From Clostridium sp. CAG:575 (GTDB lineage Bacteria > Bacillota > Clostridia > TANB77 > CAG-508): a DNA stretch of 20,024 nt. Both the position numbers and the translations under genes were made by a program. Positions 1 through 7,557 of this stretch are shown here, one piece after another; position 1 is the stretch's first letter, and each line of letters opens with the position of its first letter. The notes below the pieces were generated by a model, which searched no databases, was not told the origin of the DNA, and saw nothing but the letters and a program-made list of their open reading frames with translations. Location: contig FR884509.1 in the NCBI GenBank assembly GCA_000435535.1, positions 7,320 through 27,343 of the forward strand, read 5' to 3'.

Positions 1-27
1 ATTTTCTGGGCAGTGTAATTTTATATT

Positions 28-1362
28 TTATTTTTCTCGTAAATATCTTTTTAATAAAAATGTTAGAAAGTACGGAAATGTATAAAATTTTCCATTAAAT
101 CCTATATTTTTATATCCAAGTTTTATTCCATATTTAATATCCTTAAATTTTGTACTATCTATTAAATTATTTAATGAAATAGTAGCTCCATCATTTGCTT
201 TTACTTCAACCGGAATTAATGAATTTTTATCTCTTATAAAGAAATCCATCTCAATAGTTCCTTTTGAATTTTTATAAAAATATAATTTATATCCTTGTTT
301 TACTAGCATATCACCTATAATATTTTCATATATTGCACCTTTATAAGTATTAAAGTTTTTATTATCTCTTAAATCTTCCTGTGCTTCTTCATCCAACGAA
401 CCAATTAATAATCCTGTATCTCTAAAATAAATTCTATAATTATCAGGATTATAATTACCTCCTAATGGAAGTTCTGGTTGTTCCATACAATAACAAACAT
501 TTATAATTCCTGCATCATTTAACCAATCAACAGTTCCAACATATTCTCTCTTTCTAGCTCCATTTTCGATTTTTGATATTTGAAATTTTTTATTTTCATT
601 TCCTAAAAATACAGGAATTTTTCTATATACATTTAAAATTTTTGCATGGTCTAATCCTCCTGCATATTTTGTTATATCTTCTTCATAATCTTGTAAAATT
701 TGCTTTTGCATTTTTAGTGTTCCACTATAATTATCATTATTAACAAATAAATTTACAATTGCAGGCATTCCACCTATTATCATATATTCTCTAAAATTAT
801 CAAACATAACTTTCAATTCAATATCTGAAAATGGCTTTAATGTTTTCATATTATTATATAGTTCCTCAATTTGTTCCTCTTTATATCCTTTTGCCCATAA
901 AAATTCCTCAAAGTCCATTGAATACATTTCATAATCTTCTTTATTTCCCACACTATTTGATTCTATCTCATTATAATTAATCCCCATTAATGAGCCTGAA
1001 CATATCACATCATATCTTCCATCTTCATTAAAACTTTTTAATGATGTTGCACAATTTATACAATCTTGCAATTCATCAAAAAATATTAGAGTTTTACCAT
1101 CTATAAATTCTAAATTCGGATCTATAAGTGAAATATTTTTTATAATTGAATTTACTTCAAATCCATCATCAAAAATATTTTTATATTGTTTTTGAAGAGC
1201 AAAATTAATTTCCACAATACTTTTATAATTATTCTTTGCAAAATTTCTAATGGATTCTGTTTTTCCAATTTGTCGGGCTCCTTTCACTATTAATGGTTTT
1301 TTATTAGGATTATTTTTCCAACTAATTAAATAATAATCAATTTTTCTTTTTAATCTATCCAT
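28..1362 (-). CDS. AAA-family ATPase with DUF4143-type C-terminal domain
   Basis: The 444-aa protein has a Walker A motif GARQIGKT at residues 28-35 and a Walker B strand LIFFDE ending at D96-E97. Its C-terminal half contains EMDFF (D373) followed by PVEVKA (E386, K388), the restriction-endonuclease-like core typical of the DUF4143 family. Such proteins are widespread, often horizontally exchanged, and have no firmly established role; they are predicted cytoplasmic P-loop ATPases. Length is normal for the family. An ATG four codons upstream lies inside the ribosome site, so the ATG followed by GATAGATT was chosen as start. The gene has its own promoter and is separated from the upstream acpS-tatD gene by an array of short direct repeats. 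The stop is 27 bases from the window edge. The family call is firm, the biological role unknown. Confidence 0.88.
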   Translation of the reverse strand: MDRLKRKIDYYLISWKNNPNKKPLIVKGARQIGKTESIRNFAKNNYKSIVEINFALQKQYKNIFDDGFEVNSIIKNISLIDPNLEFIDGKTLIFFDELQDCINCATSLKSFNEDGRYDVICSGSLMGINYNEIESNSVGNKEDYEMYSMDFEEFLWAKGYKEEQIEELYNNMKTLKPFSDIELKVMFDNFREYMIIGGMPAIVNLFVNNDNYSGTLKMQKQILQDYEEDITKYAGGLDHAKILNVYRKIPVFLGNENKKFQISKIENGARKREYVGTVDWLNDAGIINVCYCMEQPELPLGGNYNPDNYRIYFRDTGLLIGSLDEEAQEDLRDNKNFNTYKGAIYENIIGDMLVKQGYKLYFYKNSKGTIEMDFFIRDKNSLIPVEVKANDGATISLNNLIDSTKFKDIKYGIKLGYKNIGFNGKFYTFPYFLTFLLKRYLREK

Positions 1363-1368
1363 ATATAA

Positions 1369-1379
1369 CACCATCCTTT
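1369..1379 (-). promoter_or_regulatory. Ribosome binding site of the DUF4143 ATPase
   Basis: On the minus strand the sequence reads AAAGGATGGTG, followed six bases later by the ATG at 1360-1362. The further-upstream in-frame ATG (1372-1374) sits inside this element and has no ribosome site of its own. This decides the start. Confidence 0.6.
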
Positions 1380-1384
1380 AATAC

Positions 1385-1414
1385 ATTATATCACAAAATC
1401 AACATTATATGCAA
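1385..1414 (-). promoter_or_regulatory. Sigma-A-like promoter of the DUF4143 ATPase
   Basis: The minus strand carries TTGCAT (1409-1414), an 18-base spacer and TATAAT (1385-1390), with TGA just before the -10 as in extended -10 promoters. The spacer includes the promoter-proximal copy of the upstream repeat (TTTTGTGA), so anything that binds the repeats would compete with RNA polymerase here. Confidence 0.6.
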
Positions 1415-1530
1415 TCTTTTTCACAAAATTCCAGGTGTTTTTGGTGTCATTTATCACAAAATTCCATATACTTTTATAGTATTTTTTCACAAAATTCCAG
1501 ATATTATTGATGCATTTTTCACAAAATTCA
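1391..1530 (-). repeat. Five-copy phased short direct repeat array
   Basis: The plus-strand motif TCACAAAATTCCA occurs at 1421, 1454 and 1487 with all 13 bases conserved. Partial copies begin at 1391 (TCACAAAATC) and 1519 (TCACAAAATTCA). Start-to-start distances are 30, 33, 33 and 32 bp, about three helical turns. Each core is followed on the minus strand by an A-rich stretch, while the 16-20 bases between cores differ. The array fills the space between the stop of acpS-tatD and the promoter of the ATPase. It looks like an iteron or operator array; no function is known. Confidence 0.8.
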
Positions 1531-1532
1531 AT

Positions 1533-2702
1533 TTATACTTCAATTTTAAATATTCTACATGTATTTTCAAAAGTCATTTTTGCCACATTTTCTATTGGCA
1601 TATTTTTTACATCTGCTATCTTTTGTGCAATATGTTTCACATTTGCAGGTATATTTCTTCTTCCCCTTACAGGCTCTGGAGATAAATATGGGCTATCTGT
1701 TTCTATTAACAATCTATCATCTGGAACTAATTCAATCATCTCATTTGCATTTTTAGAATTTTTAAATGTAATTGGTCCAGCAAAAGAAATGTAAAATCCT
1801 AATTTCAATCCTTCTTTTATTAATTCTCTATTTTGTGGACAACAATGAAATACACCTTTTTGTTCTACAACATTCTCTTTTAATATTTGAATTGTATCCA
1901 TTACCGCTTCTCTCGTATGAATTACTATTGGTAAATTAAATTCATTTGCTATTTTTATCTGCTCTATAAATGCAATTTTTTGTAAATCTTTATTCTCTGT
2001 ATTCCAATAGTAATCTAACCCAATTTCTCCAATTGCAACTATTTTATCTGTATTTTCTTTAACTATTTTACGGACTTCTTCTAATTCTTTCCACAATTCT
2101 TCCTTTGTTTGTGGAATATCGTTAGGCGAAATGCCACAAGTTGTGTACATAAATTCATATTTTTTTGCTATTTCTAATGCTTTTTTTGAACTCTCTACAC
2201 TATAACCTGCTGTTATTAAATTTGTTACATTATTTTTTAGATTTTCTTGTATTACAAATTCTCTATCTTCATTAAATTTTTCATCATTTAAATGACTATG
2301 ACTATCAAACAATTTATACATCTTATTTTCTCCATATAAAACAGTTACATTTGCCACTGCATATGTTTCACAATGTGACATACTTATATCTATATCTTTT
2401 ATTCTGTTATCAAAATTATAATCTATATTTACCTGTGGCTTTCCATTATCATCATTAAGAATTTCTATATCTTTCCATTCTAATTCATATTTATTATTCA
2501 AAAGTTTCGATACAGCCTTTAATGTTGCTTCTTTTGCCGCAAACCTCGCAGCATAACTTTGATATTTTTGTACTTTTTTTGATTCACAATATGCAATTTC
2601 AGCATCAGTAAAAACTCGATTTAAAAATCGAGTTCCTGCCTTTTCTATTGATTCTTTTATTCTATCTATTTCTATAATATCTATTCCACAACCAATATTC
2701 AC
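1533..2702 (-). CDS. Holo-ACP synthase (AcpS) fused in frame to a TatD-family metal-dependent hydrolase
   Basis: Residues 1-127 form a complete AcpS, which transfers 4'-phosphopantetheine from CoA to acyl carrier protein. It has GIDIIEIDRI with D8, RFAAKEATLKA with E58, and SMSHCETYAVA near residue 110. Residues 128-389 form a complete TatD-type metallohydrolase: DSHSHL (H135, H137), AIGEIGLDYYW (E226), VIHTRE (H262), FHCC (H286) and ETDSPYL (D336). TatD proteins are deoxyribonuclease or exonuclease-type enzymes. The two are normally separate proteins of about 120 and 255 aa, and both lengths are preserved here. The start is GTG, eight bases after AAGGG. The codon for M128 has its own upstream ribosome site, so the TatD part may also be made separately. 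GISPND (190-195) replaces the common GIHPHD. It lies 37 bases after the WG-repeat gene and probably shares its transcript. Both domain identities are firm; the fusion itself needs confirmation. Confidence 0.9.
   Translation of the reverse strand: MNIGCGIDIIEIDRIKESIEKAGTRFLNRVFTDAEIAYCESKKVQKYQSYAARFAAKEATLKAVSKLLNNKYELEWKDIEILNDDNGKPQVNIDYNFDNRIKDIDISMSHCETYAVANVTVLYGENKMYKLFDSHSHLNDEKFNEDREFVIQENLKNNVTNLITAGYSVESSKKALEIAKKYEFMYTTCGISPNDIPQTKEELWKELEEVRKIVKENTDKIVAIGEIGLDYYWNTENKDLQKIAFIEQIKIANEFNLPIVIHTREAVMDTIQILKENVVEQKGVFHCCPQNRELIKEGLKLGFYISFAGPITFKNSKNANEMIELVPDDRLLIETDSPYLSPEPVRGRRNIPANVKHIAQKIADVKNMPIENVAKMTFENTCRIFKIEV
2319..2333 (-). promoter_or_regulatory. Internal ribosome site and ATG at the AcpS/TatD joint
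   Basis: The minus strand reads GGAGA, seven bases, then ATG (2319-2321), which begins the TatD part MYKLFDSHSHL. A TAA lies out of frame within those seven bases. A one-base indel would give the usual arrangement of an AcpS stop overlapping a separate tatD ribosome site. This suggests the fusion arose from two adjacent genes. Confidence 0.55.
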
Positions 2703-2739
2703 AACTTATTCCCTTCATCAAGATTTTTTATCTTTAATT

Positions 2740-4257
2740 TTATTCTTGATTATAATAATTCATATTTATGTCTGTTCCTAAATGCCATCTTCCTATAAAA
2801 TCAACTAATAAGTAATTATCCAAATTATATGTTGGTTCTTGTATTACTGCTCCAGTACTATCTATTGCTCCCCATTTTCCATCTTTTTTTACTCCTGCAA
2901 AGCCATAATCATTTTGCTCTGTTGCATCATCATAAATATAGTCAACAATAACTTTTCCATTTTTGTCTACAAAACCATATTTTCCATCTTTTTTAGATAA
3001 ATACAATGTTCTATTTGGATAAAAATCTACTTCCTTCTTTTCTTCAAATTTAAAATTATAATATTTATAATCATCATCTTGTCTTAATTTTAAATAACCT
3101 TTATCAATATTAAAATCAACCAATATTCCAGAAACTTTTGTCTCTAAATTACTATCTAGAATATTTGTATTTCCATCTTTGTCATCTGCAATATATAAAT
3201 CTGCTTTTTCTTGGTATGCAATATTTGCATATTTAAATTCAATTGCTGTTGTGTTTAACATATTTACAATTCCATATTGACCATCTTTTTTTGCTATAAA
3301 TATCCCTATTCTAGCTTCTTTTAAATCTTCATATTGTGGCTCTATAACAACTTTTCCTGTTAAATCCATTATTCCATATTTTTCACTTTTCTTAAATATA
3401 ACTGCATTTTCTTGACTAGCAATGACTTGTGTAATCTCATCAAATCCAGATGTCAATAAATCTGTGCCGTCTTTTTTTACTAATTTTTTCGTTCCATTTT
3501 CTACTACTACATAGCAATCATTTCCATAAACTTTTTTAATTTCATCATACTTCGTGTCTAAAATTACATTTTTAGAATAATCTACTATTCCGTATTTATT
3601 ATCCTTTTTTATAATAAATCCAGATTTATTATCTTTGCCCAAGATACTTACATCTTCATATTCAGGAGTTAATACAATTTTTCCATCGCCATCTACTATT
3701 CCAATTTTTCCATCTTTTTTTATTTTATAACAATTTTCTATTCCTTCCATTGCTACAATTTCATCATATTGGCTTGCTAAAATTTCCTTTCCTGATAAAT
3801 TAATCAAACCATAAAAGTTTCCTTGTTTTACTTTTAAAACATTTTTTTCATACCAGAAATTAGAACTATCATTTTTATTTTGTATTGCTTCTATTTCATC
3901 ATAATTTTTAAACATTTCTTCATTCTTTTCATTTAGAGCTTTGGTTTTATATTCTCCTGTTTCGTAATTTACATCATATGTACAAAGAAATACTGCTGTT
4001 TTATTATTTGGTACCACTATCATTTCTTTATAAGATGGATCTATTACTACATTTCCATTTGAATCTATTATTCCCCATTTGTTATCTTTATAAAAACTAA
4101 AATAGCTTAAACTACTAATTTTTTTTGTACTTTTATTAGAAAAAATCCCTTTTATCATTAGAATGCTCATTATTATTACTAGTATTGCAATAATAACCGC
4201 AAAAACTTTTTTCATATTTAGTTTTGGCTCTTTATCATATCTTCTTCCTTTACTCAT
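2740..4257 (-). CDS. Membrane-anchored WG-repeat (KWG-type) protein
   Basis: The 505-aa protein has a short basic N-terminus and one hydrophobic segment at about residues 16-38 with no clear cleavage site, which suggests an N-terminal membrane anchor. The remainder is built of WG repeats, beta-rich units of the form KWGIIDSNGNVVIDPSY. At least eight are visible, including DNKWGIID (from residue 58), KIGIVDGDG, KYGIVDYSK, KYGIMDLTG, QYGIVNM, KYGFVDKNG and KWGAIDSTG. WG repeats are thought to form beta-sheet binding surfaces; no enzyme motif is seen. An AAGGAGG ribosome site lies just upstream of the ATG. The gene follows the deaminase-like gene by 55 bases but has its own promoter, and acpS-tatD follows. 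The ligand is unknown. Confidence 0.88.
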   Translation of the reverse strand: MSKGRRYDKEPKLNMKKVFAVIIAILVIIMSILMIKGIFSNKSTKKISSLSYFSFYKDNKWGIIDSNGNVVIDPSYKEMIVVPNNKTAVFLCTYDVNYETGEYKTKALNEKNEEMFKNYDEIEAIQNKNDSSNFWYEKNVLKVKQGNFYGLINLSGKEILASQYDEIVAMEGIENCYKIKKDGKIGIVDGDGKIVLTPEYEDVSILGKDNKSGFIIKKDNKYGIVDYSKNVILDTKYDEIKKVYGNDCYVVVENGTKKLVKKDGTDLLTSGFDEITQVIASQENAVIFKKSEKYGIMDLTGKVVIEPQYEDLKEARIGIFIAKKDGQYGIVNMLNTTAIEFKYANIAYQEKADLYIADDKDGNTNILDSNLETKVSGILVDFNIDKGYLKLRQDDDYKYYNFKFEEKKEVDFYPNRTLYLSKKDGKYGFVDKNGKVIVDYIYDDATEQNDYGFAGVKKDGKWGAIDSTGAVIQEPTYNLDNYLLVDFIGRWHLGTDINMNYYNQE

Positions 4258-4279
4258 GATATCCTCCTTTTATGCATCT

Positions 4280-4308
4280 AATATATCACAAAATATTGAT
4301 TTTTTCAA
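4280..4308 (-). promoter_or_regulatory. Promoter of the WG-repeat gene
   Basis: In the 55-base gap the minus strand shows TTGAAA (4303-4308), a spacer of exactly 17 bases and TATATT (4280-4285), preceded by TGA as an extended -10. The spacer includes TTTTGTGA, also found at the ATPase promoter. This allows the WG and acpS-tatD genes to be transcribed independently of the deaminase-like gene. Confidence 0.6.
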
Positions 4309-4312
4309 CTCC

Positions 4313-6805
4313 TTAGATATTTGCCCAATTTACAACTTCATCTACTATATTCTCTCCTATTTTAAAAGTTGTCACATAACCTTGTAAATAATTAGCTTTT
4401 TCTTTCAAACTTTCATTATCTACATTAACAAAAATTCTAGATTTTCCTTTACCATTTTTAGCTTCCTGCACTAAATTTAATACTGGTGAATTTCCATCAA
4501 GTGCAATTACAACTGAACTTCTTCTTTCAAATATTTCATAATTAAAACTTTTGTATATTCCAAATTCTTCACTTTCTGTTGATATACGAATTCCTTCAAT
4601 ATTCTCTTGCATCAATCTTTCTCCATTTTCTTTTGTTATCATTTTAGGAACAATTGCATATATTTCAAAATTTTTATTTAATCTTTTAGAAATCTCTATT
4701 ATTTCTTTTTCATAACCTTTTACTTTATGTCCAATTACAAAATATACTTTTTCACTGTCTAAATTTTCTAATAATTCTTCTAATATTTCAACTTCTCTAT
4801 TATCTAAAAATGTTTTTATTCCTTTAGCATTAAAACTTCCTCCAGCTATTATTATTGGCATTTTATTTTCTGGTAATAGTTTTATTTTTTCTTTTAATAT
4901 TTCTTCTGAGTCTACTTTATTATTTAACCTTAGCTTTAATTTATATTTCTTACTTTCTTCATCAATATCATCTTCTAATTTTAATAATGCTTCTCTTATT
5001 GTTCTTCCAGCTAAAAATTCATCAAATTTTTGGCTCTTTTCTATAAAATATTTTTCAGAATTACTCATGATTTCATCTTCTACTGCTCTCATTTTTGCAA
5101 AGTCTGCTTCTTGTAAATTTAATAAATTTTGAAGTGCTAATTGTTCGTCAATTGTATCTGTTCCATAGAAGCCACATCCATCAGTTCCTTGAACACATTT
5201 TATTCCATTGTCTAAATATTTTTTTAATGGATGATTTTCTAATGTCGTTAAATTATTTAGTCTAACATTTGATGTTAATTGAAATTCAAGCACCCCTCCT
5301 GTTTTTTTAATTTCATCCATCAATTCTTTTCCTTCTATTGAATTCAAATCTGCAGTATACAATCCATGTCCTATTCTATATTTGGGCATTTTTTGTCCTG
5401 ATTTTAGGCTTTCTTTTATACATTGTATTGATTTTGAAACATTAGTCCTTAAACTATCATTTTCTCCTGCATGTATTCTAATTATAAAGTCATTATCTTC
5501 TGTACACACATATTGTACTATCTCTTCTATAACAGGTTTTAATTCAGAAATATCATTTATTTCTTCTCCAATAAAATCACTACCAACTACATATGGACTT
5601 TTAGCAACTACTTTTAATACATTTAAATCACTTCTTAGATAATCTCCTTCTACTATAGCATCTTTTATAATTGTTAATACAATTCTTCTTATTCCAACTA
5701 AAAATCTAAGTTTTACACCTGTTTCTGCTTCTATTTTAGGCATTATTTCATGTATTTCCTCTAATAATTCTATTGCAGGTAATCCTTTTTTAGTAAATGT
5801 TGTATCTGTTATTTCTGAATAATAAATTCCTTGTTTTTGATATTCTCTTGCTATCCATAATAACTTATCTTGCCTTAAAGTATTATTTTTGTAAACACTA
5901 TCATCTTTTCTATCTTCAAGCATTTTAATTAATATTTTCTTAATGCTATTATCTGGAATATTGGATATTTTATCCATATTAAATTCTATCTTTTCGTTGC
6001 TTTCTGTTCCTTTTGCAAAAACATATCTATAAATATATAGTTTTTCCAAATTTGTAAAAACAGCCTGTCCATCTTTTAACATTTCTAAACTTTTGCTTAT
6101 TTTTCTAATATTTTCTTCTGCATTTTCCATGTTGTTAAAAATTAAATCTGCAAAATTTATAAATGTGTTATCATCTATTTTTCTTATTAAATATTTTCCC
6201 TTTAGCTCTGAATCTTTAAATTTTTTTTCTACTTCTTCTCTTTGTTTATATACCTTTTCTTGTTGTTCTTTACTTAATGTAAGATTTAATTTCTTTACAT
6301 AATATAATGGATATTTAATTTGGTGTTTTAAACCTAGTTCAATTAAACAATCTGAAGGTAAATTTGCATTCATATGTGTATGTAAATCTGTTCTAAATTT
6401 TAATTTTTTTAGTATATATGATTTTACTATTGTTTTATTAATATCTAAATTATAATTTTTTGTTTGTGACATTAGAACCTTACTAATTGTTGGAATTTTT
6501 GCCTTTATTTCAATTCTTCCATCTTTATATATATTTGCTATTTTTATTCCACCTAGTCTAAATATATAGACTTCTTCATTATCCCCATTTATACTCAATG
6601 GCATTGTTCCAGTAATTATTTTCATATCTTTTTCATTTTTTACTGTTTCTACTCCACATATTTTTGCTATATTTGTTATTAAATTTCCTGTATTATGGTT
6701 TGGTGTTTCTAATATATATGTTAATTCATCTTCTTTTTCAAATAAATTTACTACTATGTCTTTTTCTTTATCTAAATAAAATTTACTTCTTATTTTTGTT
6801 TCCAT
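4313..6805 (-). CDS. Adenosine deaminase-like metallohydrolase fused to a C-terminal SLOG/DprA-like Rossmann domain
   Basis: The 830-aa protein has three parts. Residues 1-135 form an unrecognised, apparently beta-rich domain. Residues 137-600 carry the adenosine-deaminase pattern of zinc ligands and active-site motifs: DLHTHMN (H142, H144), GSDFIGEE (408-414), IRIHAGEND (H445, E448), YRIGHGLY (H480), LTSNVRLNN (510-518) and GTDGCGFYGTD (D542). Two positions are unusual: HLDG-type residues after the HxH are replaced by MNAN, and the normally paired Asp-Asp is Asp-Gly, so the substrate may differ from adenosine. About 260 residues separate the HxH motif from GSDFIGEE, longer than in simple deaminases. 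Residues 648-795 alternate hydrophobic strands and helices: MPIIIAGGS, VYFVIGHK, EIYAIVP, SSVVIALDG and SRIFVNV, resembling SLOG/DprA nucleotide-binding folds. No signal or membrane segment is seen. A good ribosome site (AAGGAGAA) and a strong promoter precede it. The deaminase-like call is confident; the C-terminal call is tentative. Confidence 0.82.
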   Translation of the reverse strand: METKIRSKFYLDKEKDIVVNLFEKEDELTYILETPNHNTGNLITNIAKICGVETVKNEKDMKIITGTMPLSINGDNEEVYIFRLGGIKIANIYKDGRIEIKAKIPTISKVLMSQTKNYNLDINKTIVKSYILKKLKFRTDLHTHMNANLPSDCLIELGLKHQIKYPLYYVKKLNLTLSKEQQEKVYKQREEVEKKFKDSELKGKYLIRKIDDNTFINFADLIFNNMENAEENIRKISKSLEMLKDGQAVFTNLEKLYIYRYVFAKGTESNEKIEFNMDKISNIPDNSIKKILIKMLEDRKDDSVYKNNTLRQDKLLWIAREYQKQGIYYSEITDTTFTKKGLPAIELLEEIHEIMPKIEAETGVKLRFLVGIRRIVLTIIKDAIVEGDYLRSDLNVLKVVAKSPYVVGSDFIGEEINDISELKPVIEEIVQYVCTEDNDFIIRIHAGENDSLRTNVSKSIQCIKESLKSGQKMPKYRIGHGLYTADLNSIEGKELMDEIKKTGGVLEFQLTSNVRLNNLTTLENHPLKKYLDNGIKCVQGTDGCGFYGTDTIDEQLALQNLLNLQEADFAKMRAVEDEIMSNSEKYFIEKSQKFDEFLAGRTIREALLKLEDDIDEESKKYKLKLRLNNKVDSEEILKEKIKLLPENKMPIIIAGGSFNAKGIKTFLDNREVEILEELLENLDSEKVYFVIGHKVKGYEKEIIEISKRLNKNFEIYAIVPKMITKENGERLMQENIEGIRISTESEEFGIYKSFNYEIFERRSSVVIALDGNSPVLNLVQEAKNGKGKSRIFVNVDNESLKEKANYLQGYVTTFKIGENIVDEVVNWANI

Positions 6806-6882
6806 TTTTGCTTATTCTCCTTTTTCAAAATTTAAATGATTTTTATTATAATTATTTCTTACTTTTTGATTGTTAATTCAAT

Positions 6883-6911
6883 ATTATAACATATATTTTT
6901 TGTTGTTTCAA
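6883..6911 (-). promoter_or_regulatory. Sigma-A-like promoter of the deaminase-like gene
   Basis: TTGAAA (6906-6911), exactly 17 spacer bases, then TATAAT (6883-6888), with TG one base before the -10. It lies about 78 bases upstream of the ATG and is the best promoter match on the left side of the window. Confidence 0.7.
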
Positions 6912-6966
6912 TTATTTATGTAGACTTTTGCAATTAATTTTGTAAACTTTTTAAAATATAAAATAA

Positions 6967-7020
6967 CCTTTTATATAATATATTGTTAATCTTTATCTAT
7001 TAACAATATTATATAAAAGG
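6967..7020 (-). terminator. Long inverted repeat, probable terminator of the Rpn remnant
   Basis: Arms at 6967-6990 and 6999-7020 pair over about 22 bp with a two-base bulge, around the eight-base loop CTTTATCT. On the minus strand the hairpin is followed by a T-rich stretch. It begins 35 bases after the stop of the Rpn pseudogene and lies upstream of the next promoter, so it probably insulates the deaminase-like operon. The stem is almost all A/T, so it could instead be a mobile-element end. Confidence 0.5.
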
Positions 7021-7054
7021 CTGCTATTAATTATATTTCTATTATATAATTAAT

Positions 7055-7499
7055 TTAGTCTATACATTGTTTTTCAATCTCTAATATTTCTTCTTTAGTC
7101 AATTTCGTAATTTTCATTATTATTTCAATTTGTATATTTTCTTTTAGCATTTCTTTAGCTATTTGCTTACTATTTTCTTTAGCTCCGCAATTTTATGCCT
7201 TCTATTTTGCCTTCTTCACGCACTTTTCCTTCTGTTACTTTTCTATTATATTCTGCCATTATTATAGAATTATATCTTTCTCTTTCATCTGCGCTGATAA
7301 AATCTAAAGCTCTTACCGCTCTTTATTTTCCTTTTCAGCCATTTCTATCCCATCCCTATTTTGTGTAAATAAATATGTAATCATTCGTTATTGGTAGTCT
7401 TTCAAATTTTTTACCAGTTTGTGCCTTTTTAAATTCATTACTTTCTTGAAATTTTTTTAATTCTCCAATTTCATTTGTTTCTTTTATTTTTCTTACCAT
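7055..7499 (-). pseudogene. Degraded Rpn/PD-(D/E)XK nuclease family transposase
   Basis: Three pieces in different frames resemble this family. The first begins at the ATG at 7497-7499 and reads MVRKIKETNEIGELKKF, then KKFERLPITNDYIF, reaching a TAG at 7356-7358. A second frame reads RALDFISADERERYNSII, then AEYNRKVTEGKVREEGKIEG. A third ends in KQIAKEMLKENIQIEIIMKI, then TKLTKEEILEIEKQCID and TAA. The last two pieces match the charged linker and the small C-terminal helical repeat usual in Rpn-type proteins, which promote recombination and are related to transposases. About 148 codons remain of a usual 250-300. The middle, which should hold the nuclease core, is missing, and at least two further frameshifts are present. 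It cannot make an active enzyme. Its promoter and ribosome site (AAAGGA) still look intact. Confidence 0.75.
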
Positions 7500-7513
7500 T
7501 CATGTTCCTTTCT

Positions 7514-7542
7514 ATTTTACCAAAACAGTTTTACAAAATCAA
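7514..7542 (-). promoter_or_regulatory. Promoter of the Rpn pseudogene
   Basis: TTGATT (7537-7542), 17 bases, then TAAAAT (7514-7519) with TGG before the -10. It is followed by the AAAGGA ribosome site and the ATG. The control region survives although the gene is destroyed, which suggests recent decay. Confidence 0.5.
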
Positions 7543-7557
7543 CCTTTTAGTAAATAT

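Noticed and set aside
1467..1482. Small hairpin (ATACTTTTATAGTAT) as terminator of acpS-tatD
   Set aside because: The stem is only about five A/T-rich pairs and lacks a proper T tract; it probably arises by chance in a repeat spacer.
1391..1530. CRISPR array
   Set aside because: The conserved core is only about 13 bases, the spacers are 16-20 bases and no cas genes are present, so these look like operator or iteron repeats.
28..6805. A complete RADAR defence system (RdrA ATPase plus RdrB deaminase)
   Set aside because: The ATPase in the window is of DUF4143 type, is three genes away with its own promoter, and does not resemble RdrA. The deaminase-like protein also has a different C-terminal domain arrangement.
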